This document shows, piece after piece, positions 8,940-14,087 of a DNA stretch of 14,087 nucleotides. A program made the translations under genes and the position numbers. Position 1 is the first letter of the stretch, and every line of letters starts with the position of its first letter. Below the pieces are notes generated by a model. It saw nothing but the letters and a program-made list of their open reading frames with translations, was not told the origin of the DNA and did not search any database. The DNA is from Curvibacter sp. (GTDB lineage Bacteria; Pseudomonadota; Gammaproteobacteria; Burkholderiales; Burkholderiaceae_C), in the NCBI GenBank assembly GCA_003500955.1, contig DNQP01000018.1, positions 740 through 14,826 of the forward strand, read 5' to 3'.

Positions 8940-9866
8940 TCAATCCGCCGGTCGCTTCGGACGCCACAGAATGGGATGGGCTGGCCACAGGTCGTTGGCG
9001 GAAAGAACCCACCAGCTGCCGTTCATCACCTTGGCGTCATGTACGCCGGTGCTGCCGGCGGTGATGACCTCGACGACCGTGCCGTCGTCGGGGTAGCCGA
9101 ACATTTCGAGCCAGCCCAGGCCCCGCAGCTCATGCCAGGCGCGGAACATTTCGCCGAGCATGGCGTCCTCTGCAGCCGACGCTTGCCCAGCCACCGGGCC
9201 GTGGCAGTCCTCCAGCGGGCCGCCCGGCTTGGCACGCACGTGCTCGATGGCCTGGCCCGCCGGCACAGTGCGCCAGTCTGGCCACTGCCGCGTTTCGTTC
9301 TTGGCCTGCTTGGCCACGAGGGCCTCGATGATCTGCTGGGGCGTGGCGCCAGTGCGCCAGGCGCCGTCCAGGGCGAGGATGGCGACGTCGATCCACTCGC
9401 TGAGGTCGGTGGGCGCAGCCTCGATCTCAAGCAGCTCCTTGCGGATGTGGTCGATGACCCCCTGGGTGCGCATGCCGGGGCCGAAGGTCTGCTCGCTGAA
9501 GGTGCGCTGGCGCTCCAGGTGCTGCAGCATGTCGAAGGTGCCGGCGGGCACCAGATCCACCAGCTCGCGCCTATCGTCCGGGTGGTTCTTGTTGAGGGTG
9601 CGCATGCGCACGTAGGCGCTGTCCCGGTCGGTGTACACGTTGCCTACGTGGGCGCCGTTGTGCGTGATGCTGGTGGCCACGACTTGGCGCCGCGGAATGA
9701 ACGTGAGCCGCTTGGCCGCGATCTCGACCAGGCAGTCCTCCACGGTGTCGCCCTCCACGGCCTCGACTGTGGTGGGGTTGCCCAGGGCCCGGCTGAGCGC
9801 GGCGATGCGGGTGCGGCGGACCAGGACGTATTCGTCCTGGTCGCACGGCTGCAGCTGTGCGCTCAT
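8940..9866 (-). CDS. DUF550 (MazG-like dATP/dGTP pyrophosphohydrolase) protein
   Basis: This 308-residue protein has three parts. Residues 1-110 have no clear family. Residues about 115-200 match the DUF550 family, annotated as dATP/dGTP pyrophosphohydrolase and common in phages: FSEQTFGPGMRTQGVIDHI, then KELLEIEAAPTDLSEWID, LDGAWRTGATPQQIIEAL and KNETRQWPDWR. The acidic pairs Glu144/Glu147 and Glu157/Asp160 fit the metal-binding EExxE/ExxD pattern of MazG-like folds. The C-terminus (DGTVVEVITAGSTGVHDAK, WWVLSANDLWPAHPI) is an additional small domain. Such enzymes may adjust nucleotide pools; whether that matters for reverse transcription here is only a thought. The start ATG overlaps the ParB-like stop by 4 bases (ATGA, 9863-9866). 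A longer upstream open frame was rejected. Confidence 0.8.
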   Translation of the reverse strand: MSAQLQPCDQDEYVLVRRTRIAALSRALGNPTTVEAVEGDTVEDCLVEIAAKRLTFIPRRQVVATSITHNGAHVGNVYTDRDSAYVRMRTLNKNHPDDRRELVDLVPAGTFDMLQHLERQRTFSEQTFGPGMRTQGVIDHIRKELLEIEAAPTDLSEWIDVAILALDGAWRTGATPQQIIEALVAKQAKNETRQWPDWRTVPAGQAIEHVRAKPGGPLEDCHGPVAGQASAAEDAMLGEMFRAWHELRGLGWLEMFGYPDDGTVVEVITAGSTGVHDAKVMNGSWWVLSANDLWPAHPILWRPKRPAD

Positions 9867-11779
9867 GCCTCGGCTCCGGCTGCTGCTTCGCCCTGCTGGC
9901 CAGCCTCGGCCGCGCCGGAGGACGCGGCCGCTTCCTCGCTCTGCATCGCGACAGCGATGCCTCGCTGGGCCTCTTCGGGCGAGAGCTTCGCGGCCTTCTT
10001 CTTCGACTTGGCCGGGGATGCAGCGGCAGCGGGGGGCGAAGTGGTGGGCTGCGCAGCGGGGTCGTTGGGCGAGGCCGATTTTTTCCCCTTGGCCTTGGGC
10101 TGCACGCCCAGCTCCTCGCGCATCTCTTCCTGGACTTGGGCCTGTATGGCCGCAGCGTCGAGGCCGGCGCTGTTGGCCAGGCTGATGAGGGCAGGCGCGG
10201 GGGTGATGACGCGCTGGTTGTCGTTCCATTGCTCGATGTCGCTGGCTTGCTTGCAGGCGATGTAGATGCAGATGCGGCTGCCCAGCTCGGTGTCGGGGAT
10301 GGCCTGGATGGCTTTTTCCAGCGCGTCGGTGTCGCCGTGGGCGGGATCGTCGGGCGTGAGGTCGAGCGCGAGGGCAATGGCTTCCTCGAAGTCGTAGACG
10401 TCGCTGAGGCACAGGTAGGTGAGCAGGGTGCGCAGCACTTCAGGCTGGAAGGCGCTGACGACGCCGGCCAGCAGCTGGGGGCGCAGGGCTTCGAGGGTGC
10501 GGGTGCGCCAGGTGGTCTCGTACTTTTTGGCCAGCTCGTGGCGCTTGCGCTCCTCCTCGGCCTGCAGGCGGGCTTTGGCGTGGGCCTTGTCTTCCTTCGG
10601 CGTGCCCTTGCCTTTGGCGGCGGCCTGGTCGAGCAGATCATCCAGCTCCCCGGCCAGCTCCTCGGTGACGACCTTGATGGACTTCTGGGTGTGCGGGCAG
10701 ATGATGAGCCGCGTGGCGTCCTTGATCTTGGCCTTGTCGAAGAACTCCTCCAGCAGCATGTGCCGCGGGGTCTGTCCGCCGGTGCGCGGGTCGTAGATGT
10801 GGTTCTCGACTTTTTCATAGCCGATGATGAAGTGACTGTTGGGCATCACCTTCTCAGCCTCTTCGCCCTCGATGACCTGCATGCCGGTCTTGCGGGCCTT
10901 GGCCACCACCTGGGCGTGGTGGGCGGCTTCCTTGGCGTGGAAGCAGGGCGGGTCGGTGCAGACGTCGGGACTGTCGACGTCGCTGAAGAGATCGGGGTTG
11001 GCACCGGTGCGCAGCTGGCAGTCGGTGCAGGCGGGCTTGTCGCTGCAGAGCTTGGCGTCCTTGATGTCGAACACGGCGCGCTCCAGGCGCAGCATGACGT
11101 TCTGCTCGAGCCAGATCTTGGCGCTGCGGTAGCTCAGGCGCAGTTCACCGCCATCGCCGAAGGTTTCGGTGAGGGCCTTCAGTGCCTTGAGCTGCAGCTT
11201 CTGGTCCGGGATGCGGGCGATGAGCTCGGCGCGGCTGGCGTCGAGTTTGCCCTCGCGCAGTGCGGCCTTGGCCTCTTGGCACAGGTCCAGCAGCTTGAAG
11301 CGGTTGAAGATGTAGGTGCGGCTCTTGCCCACCTTGGCGCAGAGCTCATCCTTGGTGATTCCGGTGGCCTGGATGAGGGCTTCGTAGCCCTCGGCCTCTT
11401 CGAGCGGCGTGAGGCCGTCGCGCTGCAGGTTCTCGATGATCTGGATCTCGATCACCTGGGCGTCTGTCAGATCGCGCACGATGGCGGGGATGGTGGCCAT
11501 GCCGGCCAGCTGGCTGGCGCGGTAGCGGCGCTCGCCGGCGACGAGCTCGAAGACCGGCAGAGTGGCGCTGGCCGCGTACTCGCGGAGGATGTCTTCCTGT
11601 CGCCACGAGGGCAGGGGCCGCACGAGCACGGGCTGGTGCACGCCGCTGGCCTTGACGCTGTCGGCCAGCTCTTGCAGCTTGGCTGCGTCGAAGTGCTTGC
11701 GCGGGTTGGTGAGGCTGCGCGCGATCAGGGGCAGCTCGATGTTCTGGAACTGGCCCTGGGTGAGTTCGTTGGTGCTCAT
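9863..11779 (-). CDS. ParB/Spo0J-like protein with Cys cluster and long C-terminus
   Basis: This 638-residue protein starts at ATG 11779, with the ribosome site AAAGGAAA a few bases upstream. Residues about 12-125 are a ParB N-terminal (CTPase/Srx-fold) domain: NPRKHFD (25-31), GVHQPVLVRPL, the GERR motif AGERRYRASQLAG (81-93) and ENLQRDGLTPLEEAEGY (116-132). A helix-turn-helix follows (141-163, ITKDELCAKVGKSRTYIFNRF). Residues 245-281 hold a cysteine/histidine cluster (Cys245, 251, 254, 274, 279, His281) that looks metal-binding. The rest is helical, then a low-complexity Ala/Pro/Lys tail from about residue 555. Known relatives act in plasmid or phage segregation or transcription control. 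Its start overlaps the RT stop (ATGA, 11776-11779), so it is probably translated with the retroelement genes. A longer frame to 12130 only shadows the RT. Confidence 0.85.
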   Translation of the reverse strand: MSTNELTQGQFQNIELPLIARSLTNPRKHFDAAKLQELADSVKASGVHQPVLVRPLPSWRQEDILREYAASATLPVFELVAGERRYRASQLAGMATIPAIVRDLTDAQVIEIQIIENLQRDGLTPLEEAEGYEALIQATGITKDELCAKVGKSRTYIFNRFKLLDLCQEAKAALREGKLDASRAELIARIPDQKLQLKALKALTETFGDGGELRLSYRSAKIWLEQNVMLRLERAVFDIKDAKLCSDKPACTDCQLRTGANPDLFSDVDSPDVCTDPPCFHAKEAAHHAQVVAKARKTGMQVIEGEEAEKVMPNSHFIIGYEKVENHIYDPRTGGQTPRHMLLEEFFDKAKIKDATRLIICPHTQKSIKVVTEELAGELDDLLDQAAAKGKGTPKEDKAHAKARLQAEEERKRHELAKKYETTWRTRTLEALRPQLLAGVVSAFQPEVLRTLLTYLCLSDVYDFEEAIALALDLTPDDPAHGDTDALEKAIQAIPDTELGSRICIYIACKQASDIEQWNDNQRVITPAPALISLANSAGLDAAAIQAQVQEEMREELGVQPKAKGKKSASPNDPAAQPTTSPPAAAASPAKSKKKAAKLSPEEAQRGIAVAMQSEEAAASSGAAEAGQQGEAAAGAEA

Positions 11780-13131
11780 GGGTTTCCTTTCGGTTGAAAA
11801 ACTTTGGTCATGTCGCCGGCGATCACCAGGCCACGCCGGCGCATCAGCTGGCCCAGCAGGGCGCGGTCCTGGTGGCTGTGGGTGGCCTGGCGAAGCAGGC
11901 CGAAGGTGCTGTTGGCCGATGCATGCAGGTCTTCCCGTGGCATGTCCTGCAGGCGCGCCATGGCCATGCGCACGGTGCGGCGACGGGTGATGCGGTGGTG
12001 TGGCTTGAGCAGGTGGCCCACGAAGTCGATGCCACGGGCGACGGGTTGCAGGATGGTCTTGCGCGGGTTGAGCTGCAGGTGCAAGCTGGCCAGCTGCTGC
12101 TCGATCTGTACGCGGGCCTGGTTGAGCCACTGGGGGCTCTGGTGCAGGAGGATGAAGTCGTCCACGTAGCGCACGTAGTGGGGCGCCCGCAGGCGGTGCT
12201 TGATGAACTGGTCCAGGTCGTCGAGCAGGACGTTGGCGAAGAACTGGCTGCTGAGGTTGCCGATGGGCAGGCCGTGATCTGCCGGTGCGTTGAAGAGGCT
12301 CTTGTGCGGCGGCACCAGGGCCAGCTCGGCGCGGCTGCCGCGCACCTCCACGTCTTGCCTGGGGTCGTGCATGAGGATGGTTTCAGCCAGGGACATCCAC
12401 CAGGGCTCCGCCACTTGGCGCTGCAGCTGCTCCAGCAGCACGGTCTTGTCGATGCTGACGAAGAAGTTGGCCAGGTCGCACTTCATGTAGTGGGCGGGCT
12501 GGCTCCAGTTGCGGGTGATGCTGCGCACCTGGTGCTCCAGCCGCTGGGCGGCGTACAGGGTGCCGCGGCCGGGGATGCAGGCGCAGCTGTCTGCCACGAA
12601 CCGTGCGTGGAAGCGCGGGGCGATGTGGTTGTAGAGCAGGTGATGGACGATGCGGTCGCGGAAGCGGGCAGCCCAGACTTCGCGCGGTTTGGGGTGGGTG
12701 ATGACGAAGCAGACCGATGGGCCGGGCTGCCAGGCGTCGCTGGCCAGTTCTTCGAAGAGCTGGTAGAGGTTGTGCTCGGCCATGGCCTCGAAGGCCTGGG
12801 CACTGGCGCTGGTGCGCTTGGTGCGCCGGCACTCGAGGTAGGCCTGCACGAGCCGCTGGAACAGGTGTGGATCTGCGGACGGCAACAACCGAGCCTTCGT
12901 AGCTCTTGTGGTTGTTGTTCTGGTTGCCGTTGTTGAAGTTGCAATTCCAGGCGTAGGAGGCGTACCGTTCGCGCTATTGCGGCCGCCACCCCGATGGCTC
13001 AGGGCAGAGGCTGCACCGGACCGGGCCCGCGCGCTGGCGGCGGTATCCGTGGTGTGCATGTCGGTGGCCTTGTGGGCCAGCGGCGCGACCAGATTCACTG
13101 TGCGCACGGGCATGAGAGCCTTGACTGTCAT
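11776..13131 (-). CDS. Diversity-generating retroelement reverse transcriptase
   Basis: This 451-residue reverse transcriptase copies the template repeat into mutated cDNA. The polymerase region begins near residue 88 (PHLFQRLVQAYLECRRTKR). It has the DGR-type segment RDRIVHHLLYNHIAPRFHA and DSCACIPGRGT (158-191), the first catalytic Asp219 in MKCDLANFFVSID, the motif LPIGNLSSQFFAN (288-300) with the IGxxxSQ variant typical of DGR enzymes in place of QGxxxSP, and YVDD at 322-325 (YVRYVDDFILL). The C-terminal thumb is short. No maturase, nuclease or retron RNA is seen. The start at 13131 overlaps the avd stop as ATGA (13128-13131). That start makes residues 57-87 be encoded by the template repeat itself, giving the odd Thr/Arg-rich TSTTATRTTTTRATK. 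A later non-ATG start such as the GTG at residue 95 cannot be excluded. Confidence 0.95.
   Translation of the reverse strand: MTVKALMPVRTVNLVAPLAHKATDMHTTDTAASARARSGAASALSHRGGGRNSANGTPPTPGIATSTTATRTTTTRATKARLLPSADPHLFQRLVQAYLECRRTKRTSASAQAFEAMAEHNLYQLFEELASDAWQPGPSVCFVITHPKPREVWAARFRDRIVHHLLYNHIAPRFHARFVADSCACIPGRGTLYAAQRLEHQVRSITRNWSQPAHYMKCDLANFFVSIDKTVLLEQLQRQVAEPWWMSLAETILMHDPRQDVEVRGSRAELALVPPHKSLFNAPADHGLPIGNLSSQFFANVLLDDLDQFIKHRLRAPHYVRYVDDFILLHQSPQWLNQARVQIEQQLASLHLQLNPRKTILQPVARGIDFVGHLLKPHHRITRRRTVRMAMARLQDMPREDLHASANSTFGLLRQATHSHQDRALLGQLMRRRGLVIAGDMTKVFQPKGNP
12872..12963 (-). repeat. DGR template repeat (TR)
   Basis: This 92-bp sequence aligns without gaps to the variable repeat at 13538-13629. 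Read on the - strand in the target frame it has many AAC codons and would encode FNNGNQNNNHKSYEGSVVAV. There are 28 adenines on that strand. The VR differs at 7 positions, all adenines in the TR (12909, 12912, 12913, 12916, 12919, 12931 and 12934 on the + strand, where each is T). None of the 64 other positions differs. The right part on the - strand (GGCTCGGTTGTTGCCGTCCGC) is identical in TR and both VR copies and is the likely initiation region (IMH). The TR sits just before the conserved RT core and inside the RT frame. Confidence 0.96.
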
Positions 13132-13490
13132 GCTGCAGGCGCCCTGTTCGTTTTCTTGAGCCAGCCGCCGGCCTGCTTGCCGATGCTGCCCAGCAGCTCG
13201 ATGGAATCTGCCCAGAGCTTGGGCGAGATGTACCGCGCGTCATGGCTGACGCGCAGCAGGACCGTGATGGCGCGCTCTTTGGCGAGCAGCTGCTCGATGT
13301 ACTCGGCGCGGGTGTCGCGCTGGGTGGCATTGGCAAGAGCCATCAGATCCAGCATGTCGACGCAGTGCTGGGTGATCTTCTCGCCCAGCGCGCGCTTGAC
13401 GGTGCGCGGCATCTGCACCTGTGCCTTGATGGCCAGATCCAGCAGCCGCACGCCGGTGCGGTGGATGGGGAGTTCGGTATGCAAGGCCAT
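13128..13490 (-). CDS. avd: Avd-like four-helix-bundle DGR accessory protein
   Basis: This 120-residue protein matches the accessory variability determinant (bAvd) family. That family forms a positively charged pentamer of four-helix bundles, binds the RT and the template RNA, and is needed for mutagenic retrohoming in the Bordetella phage system. Family marks: MPRTVKRALGEKITQHCVDML in helix 1-2, helical spacing through LALANATQ to LLAKERAITVLLRVSHDARYIS, and the C-terminal signature IGKQAGGWLKKTN. It lies directly between the target gene and the RT, the same order as mtd-avd-TR-brt in the phage BPP-1. Its stop overlaps the RT start (ATGA). Only a weak ribosome site precedes its ATG, so it is probably coupled to the target gene. 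Confidence 0.9.
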   Translation of the reverse strand: MALHTELPIHRTGVRLLDLAIKAQVQMPRTVKRALGEKITQHCVDMLDLMALANATQRDTRAEYIEQLLAKERAITVLLRVSHDARYISPKLWADSIELLGSIGKQAGGWLKKTNRAPAA

Positions 13491-13507
13491 GGCGGCGAGC
13501 TCAGCTC

Positions 13508-13523
13508 AAAAGGACTGAAGGAC
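13508..13523. repeat. 16-bp direct repeat, copy 1, after target gene 1
   Basis: AAAAGGACTGAAGGAC on the + strand (GTCCTTCAGTCCTTTT on the coding strand) lies 8 bases after the stop of target gene 1. It is identical to 14026-14041, which follows target gene 2. It contains the internal tandem GTCCTT-CA-GTCCTT. It is not palindromic, so it is not a simple hairpin terminator. Confidence 0.85.
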
Positions 13524-13531
13524 CAAAGGGC

Positions 13532-14005
13532 TCAGACTCTGCGGACGGCAACAACCGAGCCTTCGTAGCTCTTGGGGAGGTCGTGCTGGTTGCCGTAGTA
13601 GAAGTTGCAATTCCAGGCGTAGGAGGCGTCTTCCTCGTGCGTCTCGCAGGACCAGTGCCACGTGGGCTCCAGGTGGGGCTTGCAGTTGGCGTACAGCAGG
13701 GCCAGCTCCTGGCGGGTGGGCAGGTGGCCGCCGGCGCCTTCTATGAGCTTGCCTCTGGCCCAGTCCATGGCGGACTCCCAGTTGAGCTTGCTTGCAGGGC
13801 GGGCTGCGAGCAGCACCAGGTGGTGCTGGTGCTGGCCGTTTTCGTCCAGCACGGCGCCGGCGTAGTGTTCGCCGGGGTGCAGGGTGATGGTGCAGTCTTC
13901 GATCTGGATCTCGCGCGATTGCTGGGCCTGGCTGGCCAGCTGCTCGATCATCTTGGCCAGCTCGGTCTGGCGGGCCTGGACTTCCTCAAGGGTGATGGGG
14001 GGCAT
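13532..14005 (-). CDS. DGR target protein 1 (variable, C-type-lectin-like/DUF1566 type)
   Basis: This 157-residue protein carries the variable repeat in its last 32 residues. Residues 5-32 form a likely coiled coil (EEVQARQTELAKMIEQLASQ). Residues about 45-157 look like the DUF1566/formylglycine-enzyme type of C-type-lectin fold used by DGR targets: HLPTRQELALLYANC, then PTWHWSCETHEEDASYAW and the final KSYEGSVVAVRRV. Variable residues are Tyr136, Tyr137, His141, Asp142, Leu143 and Pro144; the template would give Asn-Asn and Asn-Asn-Asn-His. No signal peptide or membrane segment is visible, so it is probably cytoplasmic or part of a virion. The ribosome site AGGAG (14011-14015) precedes ATG 14005. 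Its ligand is unknown. Confidence 0.92.
   Translation of the reverse strand: MPPITLEEVQARQTELAKMIEQLASQAQQSREIQIEDCTITLHPGEHYAGAVLDENGQHQHHLVLLAARPASKLNWESAMDWARGKLIEGAGGHLPTRQELALLYANCKPHLEPTWHWSCETHEEDASYAWNCNFYYGNQHDLPKSYEGSVVAVRRV
13538..13629 (-). repeat. DGR variable repeat 1 (VR1)
   Basis: This 92-bp segment covers codons 126 to about 156 of target protein 1 and ends 4 bases before the first base of the stop codon. Compared with the TR, on the coding strand the changes are A to C (3), A to T (3) and A to G (1), all within the 26-bp stretch 13575-13600. Six codons are altered: 136, 137, 141, 142, 143 (two bases) and 144. Flanking codons, including the central GGC AAC CAG, are unchanged. 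Confidence 0.96.
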
Positions 14006-14025
14006 GTTTGCTCCTGGTGGTGATG

Positions 14026-14041
14026 AAAAGGACTGAAGGAC
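14026..14041. repeat. 16-bp direct repeat, copy 2, after target gene 2
   Basis: Exact second copy of AAAAGGACTGAAGGAC. It begins at the base right after the stop of the second target gene and lies just before the ribosome site of target gene 1. See copy 1 at 13508-13523. Confidence 0.85.
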
Positions 14042-14087
14042 TCAGGCGGTGAGCGGAATCAAGCGGACGGCAACAACCGAGCCTTCG
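14042..14087 (-). CDS. Second DGR target gene, last 14 codons (partial)
   Basis: The - strand at the right edge reads EGSVVAVRLIPLTA followed by TGA (14042-14044). The first part, EGSVVAVR, is the same as the end of target protein 1 and in the same frame relative to the repeat. The last six residues (LIPLTA) differ, so this is a separate gene and not an artefact of the repeat. The rest of the gene lies beyond the window. It precedes target gene 1 in the operon by about 36 bases. Confidence 0.8.
   Translation of the reverse strand, partial: EGSVVAVRLIPLTA
14063..14087 (-). repeat. Variable repeat 2 (VR2), constant end only
   Basis: 25 bases, GCGGACGGCAACAACCGAGC plus CTTCG on the + strand, are identical to the ends of the TR (12875-12899) and VR1 (13541-13565). 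This is the constant initiation part; the adenine-rich variable part would start about 10 bases beyond the window. Homology to the TR stops at the GCGG boundary, 3 bases earlier than in VR1. Confidence 0.85.

Noticed and set aside
9867..10412. Upstream extension of the DUF550 frame
   Set aside because: It lies inside the ParB-like gene and translates to Arg/Pro-rich nonsense; the ATGA overlap at 9863-9866 marks the real start.
9857..11797. Long + strand open frame of 646 codons opposite the ParB-like gene
   Set aside because: The ParB-like frame on the - strand has recognisable motifs, a ribosome site and operon-style overlaps; the + frame has none and is Leu/Gly-rich low complexity.
11780..12130. 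Upstream extension of the ParB-like frame
   Set aside because: It overlaps the RT 3' end in another frame with Pro/His/Ala-rich translation; the ATG at 11779 has a ribosome site and starts the conserved domain.
11776..13131. RT as a group II intron maturase or a retron
   Set aside because: There is no maturase X or HNH domain, no intron RNA domain V-like end and no msr/msd-type structure, while Avd, a TR/VR pair with adenine-only changes and the IGxxxSQ motif all fit a DGR.
13497..13507. GAGCTCAGCTC inverted repeat after VR1 as the DGR downstream hairpin
   Set aside because: The arms are separated by one base, so at best a 3-bp stem forms, and nothing similar follows VR2.
12872..14087. The three related repeats as a CRISPR array or an insertion-sequence end
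   Set aside because: Only three copies with very unequal spacing occur, two at the ends of coding genes and one as an adenine-rich template; no cas genes or transposase are present.

Overview
The window joins two regions. Bases 1 to about 6925 are core chromosome of a GC-rich betaproteobacterium. The left end of an integrated element fills the rest. The gene order uvrB-iscR-iscS-iscU-iscA-hscB-hscA-fdx-dnaQ, together with a GC-rich palindromic intergenic spacer, points to the Comamonadaceae (relatives of Acidovorax, Delftia and Variovorax). This placement is inferred from gene content and recalled family traits; no search was run.

Core part, all on the + strand: the 3' end of uvrB (nucleotide excision repair), then a compact isc operon for iron-sulfur cluster assembly. 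IscR senses cluster status, IscS supplies sulfur, IscU is the scaffold, IscA a carrier, HscB/HscA the chaperone pair that acts on the LPPVK motif of IscU, and Fdx the electron donor. The operon ends at a hairpin terminator (5969-5993). dnaQ (DNA polymerase III epsilon) follows, then a tRNA-Val(CAC) with its own promoter and a strong bidirectional terminator.

Element part, all on the - strand: reading in the direction of transcription (from 14087 down to 7017), the order is the end of a second variable target gene, a variable target protein, an Avd-like accessory protein, a reverse transcriptase, a ParB-like protein, a DUF550 (MazG-like) protein, a protein with two winged-helix-like repeats, an AlpA-like DNA-binding protein and a tyrosine integrase beside the tRNA. 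Four junctions are 4-base ATGA overlaps and one is a 2-base gap, so this looks like one long translationally coupled operon of a prophage or related integrative element. The distal end of the element lies outside the window.

The main discovery is a diversity-generating retroelement (DGR). A 92-bp template repeat (TR, 12872-12963) and a 92-bp variable repeat (VR, 13538-13629) align without gaps. They differ at 7 positions, and every one is an adenine in the TR on the coding strand. This is the signature of adenine-specific mutagenic retrohoming. The seven changes alter six residues (136, 137, 141-144) near the C-terminus of a small target protein. A third copy of the constant end of the repeat lies at the window edge (14063-14087), in frame with the end of another gene, so at least two targets probably share one template.

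Unusual points: the TR lies inside the N-terminal part of the RT open reading frame, which starts by an ATGA overlap with avd; the RT is also coupled to a ParB-like gene; and both target genes are followed by the same 16-bp sequence. There is no gene-free stretch longer than about 300 bases.
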